A stretch of DNA of 64,000 bases, from assembly GCA_965221135.1 (NCBI GenBank), contig CBDCRZ010000127.1:186001-250000 (forward strand), written 5' to 3'. Below are positions 35,393 to 43,864 of the stretch, piece by piece (the first letter of the stretch is position 1; the number at the start of each line of letters is the position of its first letter). Under the pieces are notes generated by a model, which saw only the letters and a program-made list of their open reading frames with translations, did no database searches and was not told where the DNA came from. This DNA comes from Sansalvadorimonas sp965221135. GTDB taxonomy: Bacteria; Pseudomonadota; Gammaproteobacteria; Pseudomonadales; Endozoicomonadaceae. Position numbers and translations under genes: made by a program.

Positions 35393-36547
35393 ATGCGACT
35401 ATTTTCACTGTATTCAGCAGCAGTACGTACAGGTATATCCCAAACCTGTAGACCGAAACCCATACTGAGTGCTCTCCTGCTTGTATGGTTAGCTTGTGCA
35501 GGTATCAGCATCAGGGTTTTTGCCGATGATTATCCTTTCTCGGTTTCCATGAAACAAGAAGAAGGGTTGCGAATTATTAGTGCAATTCCTGAGGAAAATT
35601 ACTTCTCAACATTCTGCGGCTTGATATATGAAATCTCAGACGGAAGATCGCTACTCACCAAACGCATAGAGGCCTGTAAAAATGTCATCCCAATATTAAA
35701 ACAGCGACTCATAGATCTGAATGATAAAAAGATATCTGATCCGATAGATATCGAATTCCTACTGGATATCAATGAAGCTCTTCTTGGCATAAAAAGCCAA
35801 TTTCGAAAGAATTCTTCAATGACAATGAGCTTTGATATGACCATAGTAAGCCGTGGTCTTGCGGAAGAGTTTATAAAACTATCTGAAGACATGGAGAAAA
35901 TTACTGATATAAGCCCTGTAGCTATAACTCGATGTCCAGATGAGGAAATGGAATTTTACATCATCAAGAGCAAAGAGGACCCGGAATCGTTTAAGAATGA
36001 TGAGTTTATGCGACTCTACAACAGGCTTTTAAAATGCCATAAAGAAAAAAGACAGAATCAAACATTGCCAGGAAGCTATTACTTTCAGTCAGTAAATAAA
36101 CGCCATACTAAAAAAATGACTCAGTTTATGCATGATGCCTTCAAAGAGACACGGATGCCTGTGATTTCAGTAGCTTCCGCAACACCTGATGCCCTTAATG
36201 AGATGGCCACTCTCAGGGTATACACAATGCCAACAGACTTTATGCGATACTATCTGCAAGTTCAGATCCTTAGAATCAACGGAATGTTCGCCTCCTCAGA
36301 CTGGAAAAGCGAACGGGTATTTGAGGCGGGTCTGGCTTTGGAAGCACGCGCCTTTTTTATTGCGCAACCTTTCAAGGATGGCAACACCAGAACAGCTCAT
36401 ATTCTATTAAACTTTATGCGTCTGGTTGCTGGACTGGAACCTCTTGTATCAATAAAAATCCCCAGCATAAAAAACCATACATCATGGGAAATCATAAACG
36501 GCTTTACCGAGAGGAAACTGCCACCGAATCTTAATGAGTTGTATTAA
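35393..36547 (+). CDS. Exported Fic-domain-like protein with Gln in place of the catalytic His
   Basis: 384 residues. A long n-region and hydrophobic core (ILSALLLVWLACAGISIRVF) end at a likely signal cleavage site before DDYPF, so the protein is exported. Near the C-terminus, residues 325-336 read QPFKDGNTRTAH, which is the Fic motif HPFxxGNGR with Gln325 for the catalytic His. The preceding helix (GLALEARAFFIA) and the following one (ILLNFMRLVAGL) fit a Fic fold. Fic proteins usually transfer AMP to a target hydroxyl. Without the His this one is probably inactive in that reaction or has a different one. A canonical relative lies at 43865. Confidence 0.65.
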   Translation: MRLFSLYSAAVRTGISQTCRPKPILSALLLVWLACAGISIRVFADDYPFSVSMKQEEGLRIISAIPEENYFSTFCGLIYEISDGRSLLTKRIEACKNVIPILKQRLIDLNDKKISDPIDIEFLLDINEALLGIKSQFRKNSSMTMSFDMTIVSRGLAEEFIKLSEDMEKITDISPVAITRCPDEEMEFYIIKSKEDPESFKNDEFMRLYNRLLKCHKEKRQNQTLPGSYYFQSVNKRHTKKMTQFMHDAFKETRMPVISVASATPDALNEMATLRVYTMPTDFMRYYLQVQILRINGMFASSDWKSERVFEAGLALEARAFFIAQPFKDGNTRTAHILLNFMRLVAGLEPLVSIKIPSIKNHTSWEIINGFTERKLPPNLNELY

Positions 36548-36922
36548 GCAATATCGCCACGGTTAAAGCGGCAGAAAGACCAGTCATACCTGCCTTAACG
36601 GTGGTTCACTACATACGGCTGAGGCTTAGCGGGGACATTGACAAATTCCACCATACTCTCCAGACCCACTATTGTGCTTTTCCTCAAAACCTGACCATGA
36701 CGTACATCTTCCAGCTTTCGCCTAATCAGTATACGACAACACCAAAGCCCCCATGAAAGTAGTAAAGAGAGTACAAATTCAACGTCGTCTTTTTTCAAAT
36801 AAGAGGGAAAGGTTTGCATTCATTAAAATCTTGATAGACCATACCCGAAAATAACAAGAATCAGGAAAGACATTCCGTTTAGTATCTCACCACATGGCGT
36901 TGAATGTCCCAGGGAAGTAATA
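36548..36922. other. Spacer without a supported gene
   Basis: A minus-strand open frame of 74 codons (36595-36819) has no family and is doubtful. No repeats or RNA genes were recognised. Confidence 0.35.
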
Positions 36923-37330
36923 ATGAAACTCTATTTACAATACGCACATCACAACAAAGACCAGTACGACGAAATCGACGTCACCTCCAGAAAACAGGTC
37001 CTGGATGTCTTTGACACTTTTGACTGGAGCGGTGAAGCCCAGAAGTCGAAAGACCTGAAAAAATCCTATCCATCACTATCTCTTGAAATACCAGGTCACG
37101 AGAAATTTTTATGGGTTGCCGGCCACGGGGAAGGAGATGATGACAAGGAAATATTTTCTTCCGAGTATTCTTTCCCTGGCACTGTTTCGGCATGGTTTGG
37201 TCTTTCTGAGAAACAGGGTACAGTCACCCTGTCTACAAACAAATTTTCCACCGATGAAGCTCGTCTGGTTTTAGAGCTATTCCTGGAAGAGAACCAGCCC
37301 CGCCTTAAGAGAATGTACAGCGGCACATAG
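36923..37330 (+). CDS. Small cytosolic hypothetical protein
   Basis: 135 residues, acidic, no signal peptide or transmembrane helix, preceded by AGGGAAGT. Mixed alpha/beta character with an acidic GEGDDDKE segment in the middle. No family recognised. It converges on dinG, which ends 41 bp downstream on the other strand. Confidence 0.55.
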   Translation: MKLYLQYAHHNKDQYDEIDVTSRKQVLDVFDTFDWSGEAQKSKDLKKSYPSLSLEIPGHEKFLWVAGHGEGDDDKEIFSSEYSFPGTVSAWFGLSEKQGTVTLSTNKFSTDEARLVLELFLEENQPRLKRMYSGT

Positions 37331-37371
37331 CCGCCGGGTCTGCTTTCTCTCCACCTGCCCAGTTTTTTCTT

Positions 37372-39519
37372 TCAGGCGATCTGCCGCCGATAAGGCGGCA
37401 AAGAGTTCAGTAATGCCTGTCCATATCGGCGACTGACAAGCCGCCGGTCCAGAATAGTAATCAGGCCGGTATCCTTCTCCGTTCTTAACAAACGCCCACT
37501 GGCCTGCACCAGCCGAATAGCCGCATCAGGCACAGTGATATCCATAAACGGGTTACCACCACGAGCCTCTACCCACTCAGCCAATGAAGCCTCAACCGGG
37601 TCATCAGGTACCGCAAAAGGAATCTTGGCGATCACCACATGCTCACAGTACTCACCGGGCAAATCGACACCTTCCGCCATACTGGCCAGACCAAAGATTG
37701 TGCTGCTCTTACCCTGGTCTATACGCTCCCGGTGCAGACGCAGCAACTCCTGTTTGGAATAGTCATCCTGCATCATTACCTCTTCACGCTCTTCACGATC
37801 CAGGCCAAAGAAAACATCCTTCATCTGGCGTCGTGAAGAGAAGAGCACCAGCGTGCCACGCGCTTTTGCCATAAGCGCAGGCAATGTCTCCACCAGCTCA
37901 TCGGTATGGTCTGCGGCGCGGCTGGGGTCTGAGCGCATAGCAGGAATCACCACCACGCCAGCCTCACTGTGATTAAACGGGCTGGGTACGCTTTCACAGC
38001 GACTGTCGGAAGGGACTCCAGAGCGAATACAGTAACGATCAAACTTGCCCAGCGCTGCCAGTGTTGCCGAAGTCACAACCGCGCCCCAGGCCTGGTTCCA
38101 GAGAATTTGTCGTAACAACCCACCTGCCAGAATCATGCTGCTTGCGACTTTTAAGTCCTGAACACCGTTATAGTCAGTCAGCTCCAGCCAGCGTGCTGCC
38201 GGTGGCTCCCCTTCTGCATCCGTCTGACTCCAGGTTTGCCAGAGATCCCGGTTGCCTTGCAGTCGCATTAGCAGAGAGCCTATCGGCGGCAATATTTGTT
38301 CAGCCTGCAGACGGTCAACGCCGGGCACATCACCATCCAGTGCGCTCTTGAGTTCATTGACTATGCGTTCTGCCAAATCTGCTGAGGCACTGAAGCCACT
38401 TTTCATCTGCACAGCCATTTCACGAAGCTCGCCCGGCACTACGCCATCAGGAAAGCGGTAAACCATAGTTTTACCGGTTTCTGTTTCATTAGCAGATTTA
38501 AAGTCTGCCACTGAAAGAAGAGCTTCCCGCATGGGCAGGTGCTGGTCTTTCAACTCACGAAACTTACTTTCCAGCTGTTCAAACCACTCGCCCAGTTTCC
38601 CGGGCAGCACATGGGAGCCGAGCACCTTAACCAGATGTTTAGCCGACTGCTCCAACCAGCGACTGGTGTCATTCAGCCGCGCTTCATGGGAGAAATGATT
38701 AATAGCTTTATCTGGGAGATGATGACCTTCATCAAAGATATACAGGCAATCTTTGGGTGCAGGCAGAATCGCACCACCACCAAGCATAAGGTCAGACAGC
38801 ACAAGGTCATGATTGGTAACAATCACATCGACCTTATCGAGAGAGGCTCTGGCCCGGTAAAAAGGGCAGCCATTGAAATGCGGGCACTTGGGGCCAGTAC
38901 ATTGTGCATGGGTGGAAGTCAGCGCCATCCAGTCCTGATCTTCAATATTGTCTGGCCAGCTGTCTTTGTCGCCATCCCAGCTGCCTGATGCCAGCTTGGT
39001 AATCATCGACTCATAGAAAGCGGTGGATTCATCATCCAGATCAATATTAAAGCCTTCCTCGGCAAACATATTCATAGTCGCAGAGTTGGCGCTGTGACTC
39101 TGCAGCAGAGTGTCCAGCTTCTGTACACAGATATAACGCCGCCGCCCTTTGGCGAGAGCCACGGTAAACTTCAAACCACTGTTACTGCTGATATCCGGCA
39201 GGTCTTTATTAAGAATCTGTTCCTGCAGGGCCACGGTTGCGGTAGCAATCACCAGGGTTTTGTCATTGGCCTGGGCCAGGGGAATACCGGCAAGGGAGTA
39301 ACCGACGGTCTTACCGGTACCTGTACCGGCCTCAATCACACAGACCGCGGGGTCTGACAGACGGGTACCGTCATCATCCATATCAATCACGCCGATGGTT
39401 TTTGCTATTTCGGCGATCATAATCTTTTGCCCCAGGCGGGGTTTCAGCTGTCTCTTATCGAGAAACTGACTGTAAGCCTTCTGGATAGTCTGACGCAGAG
39501 CCGGTGACACCTGGGACAT
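37372..39519 (-). CDS. dinG: ATP-dependent DNA helicase DinG
   Basis: 715 residues, XPD-type superfamily 2 helicase. Walker A is EAGTGTGKT (Lys70), the iron-sulfur cluster cysteines are near CVQKL and in CTGPKCPHFNGC, the DEAH-type box is DEGHHLPD, and the C-terminal motifs SSRRQMKD and QASGRLLRTEKDTGLI are in place. DinG unwinds DNA 5' to 3' and removes R-loops and other structures during replication stress; in E. coli it is LexA-regulated. Length matches the family. It appears to be a single-gene unit on the minus strand. No LexA box was identified upstream. Confidence 0.93.
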   Translation of the reverse strand: MSQVSPALRQTIQKAYSQFLDKRQLKPRLGQKIMIAEIAKTIGVIDMDDDGTRLSDPAVCVIEAGTGTGKTVGYSLAGIPLAQANDKTLVIATATVALQEQILNKDLPDISSNSGLKFTVALAKGRRRYICVQKLDTLLQSHSANSATMNMFAEEGFNIDLDDESTAFYESMITKLASGSWDGDKDSWPDNIEDQDWMALTSTHAQCTGPKCPHFNGCPFYRARASLDKVDVIVTNHDLVLSDLMLGGGAILPAPKDCLYIFDEGHHLPDKAINHFSHEARLNDTSRWLEQSAKHLVKVLGSHVLPGKLGEWFEQLESKFRELKDQHLPMREALLSVADFKSANETETGKTMVYRFPDGVVPGELREMAVQMKSGFSASADLAERIVNELKSALDGDVPGVDRLQAEQILPPIGSLLMRLQGNRDLWQTWSQTDAEGEPPAARWLELTDYNGVQDLKVASSMILAGGLLRQILWNQAWGAVVTSATLAALGKFDRYCIRSGVPSDSRCESVPSPFNHSEAGVVVIPAMRSDPSRAADHTDELVETLPALMAKARGTLVLFSSRRQMKDVFFGLDREEREEVMMQDDYSKQELLRLHRERIDQGKSSTIFGLASMAEGVDLPGEYCEHVVIAKIPFAVPDDPVEASLAEWVEARGGNPFMDITVPDAAIRLVQASGRLLRTEKDTGLITILDRRLVSRRYGQALLNSLPPYRRQIA

Positions 39520-39638
39520 GGATGAAGCCGCAATGATTAGATAAGGGAAGGCTACCAGTATACATCCACTGTATATATTCGCAGTAGTTCTATTTCGCTT
39601 TTCGTCAGCGACCAGTACCCGCTATTGGGAATTATAAA

Positions 39639-39941
39639 CTAGGAACGAAAACGTTCCGCGTTCTCGGCATCCAGAATGGCTTTCACTGCCGTATCGTTCA
39701 TTTCTTTCATATGAAAGGCACCAAAAATGATGACCATGATGCTGTCGTAACCTGGGCGATCACTGTACTGGCGAATACGTCCCTGCCAGAACAGGGCTTC
39801 CATCACATGAATCACCAGCACCAGAGCACCGGCCAGTGGCAGCTTGTTCAGAGGCGCTTCCAAACCAGGAAACAGGCTGGCAACAACAGCCAACCAGAAA
39901 ACCGCCGTAATCAAACGACCGATCATTAATGCGCTTTTCAT
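39639..39941 (-). CDS. DUF1145-like small membrane protein
   Basis: 100 residues with two or three hydrophobic helices (about 8-25, 34-52 and 66-77). It resembles the DUF1145/YhhL group of gammaproteobacterial inner-membrane proteins of unknown function. It lies upstream of dinG in the same orientation, 119 bp away, but may be transcribed separately. Confidence 0.6.
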   Translation of the reverse strand: MKSALMIGRLITAVFWLAVVASLFPGLEAPLNKLPLAGALVLVIHVMEALFWQGRIRQYSDRPGYDSIMVIIFGAFHMKEMNDTAVKAILDAENAERFRS

Positions 39942-40372
39942 AAAACCTGAAAGCTCCTGTCTATGATTTGCTGCAAGCTATGCCCTTGCAGAGTACGCTG
40001 AACTTATCCAGAAAATCTGTACCCAACTGATGTATTCAGATTGAAGGCACCGTGTCGGAAACGGTGGAAACAGATGATGGAGTAAATGAACCAGAGTTGG
40101 AAGAGTATACAAGCAGTTCGCTTGAGATAGCGTCTGGAGAACCGAATCTCTATCTGGTTGAGCCAGGATGCATGCAGTGGAATACAACTTTGTGTGAAGA
40201 ATCAGAGAGATAAGCTGCACGGCTCTTTACGCTTTTCAGAGTACCAGATTTACCCTTAATCCCAAGCTTTGACGACGGCGTTCCTTCTGCTCCGACATTT
40301 ATTTAACTGTTATAAGTAAACCGATTTATTACAGGGATCTACACTCAGTGAAGACATACCGGGAATGGATTC
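39942..40372. other. Spacer with a repeated gene remnant
   Basis: About 39985-40035 resembles 43420-43470: both carry CCTTGCAGAGTACGCTGA and further shared blocks, and encode LAEYAE(L/P)I(Q/K)KI on the + strand. It is probably a fragment of a gene also present as the 62-codon remnant at 43291. No intact gene is seen. Confidence 0.45.
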
Positions 40373-41497
40373 ATGATTGGAGAAGGGCACAACCACAAGC
40401 CGCAGAGCGGGCATATTACCTCTCAGAAGGAAAATACAAAGCCTGCAGGTACTCATACTACTCAAGGTAAACTCATTCCTGACTCTCCGGCTCAGTCAGG
40501 GCTTAAGGGAAAGCGCCTGGCAAACAGAACAACGACACTTTCCAGTGGTAAAACCTCTGATATCAGGTGGGCGTTAAAAATAATAAAAACCTCGAACATT
40601 GACAGGAAAGACTGCAGTGGGCTCTGTATCCCACTGCACATACCTCCCGAGAAAATCGGTCGCTATGTTGTACTGCAGGAAATAATAGCGAAAATGATTC
40701 CTCAAGAATCACTCCGTCCCACACTGGATGTACTGATTTCGCGCCCCGACACCGAACCTTCAATACGGTTGGGAATAGTGGGCGGAGTTGGGCCTGTTTC
40801 TGATGCGAATATCACAGAAAAAATGATTCGGATAGCTCAAGAGCGAGGCGATAATCTGGATAATGTCCAGATTCATCTGTTTTCTTCGCCCCCGCCCAGA
40901 AGCATTATTGAGAAAGCGTCCCGGGGGTTAACCTATCTGAATAATCTCGCCTCTTTTACAAAGAAAGATCATGACTTTCTGGTGCTGGCCAGTAACACGG
41001 CACACTGTAATCTCACGCATTTTGGGCACGGAGGCCGCATGCCAACCTCTGCAGAGGTTATCAACAGTGTGAGGCATATAGTTGTCGATATGCATAAGGA
41101 AGAGCCTGGCACTGTAATGGTTCTTGGCACAACAGAAGCCTATAAAAAAAATTTGTATCCCGGGATTCTTAATGAAAACAATATCCCTTCGGCAAAGCCC
41201 TCTGAAACGCTTCAGCGGCAGATTCAGAGTTTGATTAACAGGGTGAAATCGGCAGACGCTGACAGGAAGACGCTTTCCAGGGAGATTGCCACTCTTATCA
41301 CACGGTTTTACCAGCAGTGTGAGCACGGAGAACCCAGGCCAACCCATCTTATTCTTGGGTGTACGGAACTGCCTTTAGGACTGGGAGAGGAAATGATGAA
41401 GGATCTTGAGACGAAGCTTGGTATCCGCATTGTGGACACAGAGAAAGCATTGGCCCGGACATTCAGTCTTTTTTTACGGGAGAACCCCTGGGATTGA
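40373..41497 (+). CDS. Aspartate/glutamate racemase-family protein with Ser at the first catalytic Cys
   Basis: 374 residues. The first 120 or so are a Ser/Thr/Lys-rich, family-less extension. From about 131 the Asp/Glu racemase fold begins (LGIVGGVGPVSD). The first catalytic position, usually Cys in CNTAH, is Ser207 (ASNTAH); the second is intact, Cys330 in LGCTELPL. Racemases of this kind use two cysteines to invert the alpha carbon of Asp, Glu or related acids. With only one Cys the reaction is uncertain: some broad-specificity members tolerate a substitution. The gene is alone, between two copies of a repeated remnant. Confidence 0.7.
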   Translation: MIGEGHNHKPQSGHITSQKENTKPAGTHTTQGKLIPDSPAQSGLKGKRLANRTTTLSSGKTSDIRWALKIIKTSNIDRKDCSGLCIPLHIPPEKIGRYVVLQEIIAKMIPQESLRPTLDVLISRPDTEPSIRLGIVGGVGPVSDANITEKMIRIAQERGDNLDNVQIHLFSSPPPRSIIEKASRGLTYLNNLASFTKKDHDFLVLASNTAHCNLTHFGHGGRMPTSAEVINSVRHIVVDMHKEEPGTVMVLGTTEAYKKNLYPGILNENNIPSAKPSETLQRQIQSLINRVKSADADRKTLSREIATLITRFYQQCEHGEPRPTHLILGCTELPLGLGEEMMKDLETKLGIRIVDTEKALARTFSLFLRENPWD

Positions 41498-41619
41498 TTC
41501 TGCCCGCATCTCTGTTACTTCTTATCTTCATAGCCATTTTGTCAGCTCACTTTTTGTCGTGTACAGAGCCTAATGCTTCATAAACAGTCGGGGCCGTACG
41601 CGGCAGATTGAAGCACTGT

Positions 41620-43206
41620 TCACTTACTGTAAGGCAAACTGTCTGCAATCTTCTCAAGCTTCACGATACATGTTTTGTGCCCGCCCGTGACAAAAATTTC
41701 TGCAGCATTTTTACAAGCACCTTCCCCCGCGTTGGGTCTACAATTAACCCATATTATTCTCTCATCCCAAAAGAGATATGGTGCCATAACAGCCTTCTGT
41801 TCTCCTGTTTCACACAGCAGTGTGAATTTACCAGAAAACTTTTTGGGATTCTCACTTATTTGTTTAGGATCCACTACAAGGACATTGCCGCATTTGATAG
41901 AACGAATACAAATAGTGATTTCATATTTTTCGCCACACCAACTGGCCTTTACTCCTTCCCACGTCTTTGTTTTTAGCTCGCTTACGAGAAGCACTAGATA
42001 GAGTGTTTCTGGATCATTGCTGACACTGTCCATATAAACAGGACCTATCGCCCCTTGCTGCGGCACCAGATGCAGTGGACCTGCCTGTAACGGTTGCCCC
42101 CGCTGGCAGCTCTCCATATGGGAAAAGGGCAAGGTGTTCAGACAATGACGACAGGAGATTGGGCGCTCCAGGCAAAGATTCGCCTTATGCTCTGGCAGCG
42201 CCCCCCGGGCAAAACAGCCATTGCAGTACTCACACTGAACAGGATATTTAGTACAGGATCGTTGGTGCTGATTCCGTTGTTTAGCTGCGAATGTCTGACC
42301 ACATTCATAATCACAGGGCACAATACGCCAGTCACAAACCTCTCTGTGGCTGGGCAGATTTTTTCTGGAATACTCCACTCGACACCAATCGCATGAAACC
42401 GTTTTCTCAGGACAATCAACATCATAATGACGTTTCAGATCATAAGGATTGATAGCCCAATAGTTACAGCCCCAGGCACAAAGCTGCCCCTTACTGTCGG
42501 TCTCCCGAGCCGGCTCAAGCCTCGGGGTGGAAACAGGCAGGAAAGCGATGTCCAGAAGTCTCGGCAAAATACTGCCCAGTATTCTCTGGGTTTGTTCATC
42601 CCAGGCAGGCTGCTCATTTTTTGGCAGAGCCTCACAATCACGCTTCAATCTCTTGACTGCCTCCATATCGTCATAAGGCAATGTCAGCTGGCCTTCGGTC
42701 ACAGTCCTTTTTCTGCACAGGCCTGCATGATTTTTCAGTTCACTGCTATTCCCTTTAAAATCACACCCCTCATGTTCACAAATCTTCAACCTGGGCTTAC
42801 ACCCAGGGACATGCTGCTCCGCATCTATATACGAAACAAGACTCTCACATTCCAGGCACTCCAACATGGTGCTATTGAGCATTCTCCTATCCCTTTTACT
42901 CAAATCCGTGTGTGTAAGAGTGCCTCTGCATTCCGCGCATATCGGATTCTCGCCTTCCTTGATTTTGGTGTAACAGGGGTCGCAAAGTAAATGCCCCTGC
43001 TCACAGACTTCAACCGTTGCAAACCGGGTAAAGCAAACCTTACACAGTTCTACACCGCTTTTAGCCTTGGTCTGATCATATTCGCCTTTCACTTCCTCCA
43101 TAAGTTGCACGTGCCATGAACGTGAACCCACCCAAATAGTGGCCACACCCGGCTTCTCATCCATACAACCGGCATATACCTTCTGAACACTCGATATTGC
43201 CTCCAT
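41620..43206 (-). CDS. RING and TRAF-type zinc-finger protein, eukaryote-like
   Basis: 528 residues. Residues 55-93 form a C3HC4 RING finger: Cys55-x2-Cys58-x9-Cys68-x3-His72-x2-Cys75-x2-Cys78-x11-Cys90-x2-Cys93. A series of TRAF-type (C-x-C-H-x-C) zinc fingers follows at about 118-165 and 240-380, for example CPEKTVSCDWC, CDWRIVPCDYECGQTF, KYPVQCEYCNGCF and ERPISCRHC. The last 130 residues are beta-rich and could be a MATH/TRAF-C-like domain, not certain. This is the domain order of eukaryotic TRAF E3 ubiquitin ligases. It has no bacterial substrate, so delivery into a host cell is the likely use, by inference; no secretion signal is visible. Confidence 0.8.
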   Translation of the reverse strand: MEAISSVQKVYAGCMDEKPGVATIWVGSRSWHVQLMEEVKGEYDQTKAKSGVELCKVCFTRFATVEVCEQGHLLCDPCYTKIKEGENPICAECRGTLTHTDLSKRDRRMLNSTMLECLECESLVSYIDAEQHVPGCKPRLKICEHEGCDFKGNSSELKNHAGLCRKRTVTEGQLTLPYDDMEAVKRLKRDCEALPKNEQPAWDEQTQRILGSILPRLLDIAFLPVSTPRLEPARETDSKGQLCAWGCNYWAINPYDLKRHYDVDCPEKTVSCDWCRVEYSRKNLPSHREVCDWRIVPCDYECGQTFAAKQRNQHQRSCTKYPVQCEYCNGCFARGALPEHKANLCLERPISCRHCLNTLPFSHMESCQRGQPLQAGPLHLVPQQGAIGPVYMDSVSNDPETLYLVLLVSELKTKTWEGVKASWCGEKYEITICIRSIKCGNVLVVDPKQISENPKKFSGKFTLLCETGEQKAVMAPYLFWDERIIWVNCRPNAGEGACKNAAEIFVTGGHKTCIVKLEKIADSLPYSK

Positions 43207-43864
43207 AACACTCTCTTCCTTTCGGTCTGTTCATTCACCAACTGGTTATTGGACAGCTAGTCACTTAAAAATTCAGTTCACAAGGAGCGAATGTCAGTCA
43301 TACTAACGATGATTGACAGCGTGACTGGTAAAATCGGGGCGACAATATGTGCTGCGCTTCAGCCGACACAGCCCGGGCTTAGCGACGCTTATTGTCTGAG
43401 TATGCACTGTGTTGATGGCCTTGCAGAGTACGCTGAGCCTATCAAGAAAATCCTCATACAACTGATGAATCCTGGTTAAAGCCTCTGAGTCCGAAACACG
43501 GCAAAAATGGTTATTTTAATGACTCAGAACGTCAAAGAGGGTTTTAATCTTTGTATTCAGGGTTCAACGGAGTATACAAACAGTCCTCCGTCCAGCATGG
43601 GTATAGATACCTGGTAACCTGCTTGCGATAGCCATTAATTCACACATATTGAAGCGCCCCGAGGAGTCACTTTTCCACATTTTTGAATGATAGAGATTCT
43701 AACTTCGATATTGACGACTCCCTTCACCTCAAGCAGCTCCACTCAAGGAGGAATACAGAGTGGGTATGGTTTTATCCTTCACTCCACCGCCACCCAATTC
43801 GCGTCAATCACGGAACTTTTTTACTGGCACAGGGTCAAAGGGGCTTCTATTCATTAGGGCTTGA
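43207..43864. other. Long spacer with a repeated gene remnant
   Basis: A 62-codon frame (43291-43479) ends in HCVDGLAEYAEPIKKILIQL, also found degraded at about 39985-40035, and looks like the C-terminus of a lost gene. The shared GAGTATACAA block lies at 40108 and 43571. The rest holds no supported gene. Confidence 0.45.

Noticed and set aside
36595..36819. 74-codon minus-strand open frame
   Set aside because: Weak coding character and no recognised family; kept only as spacer.
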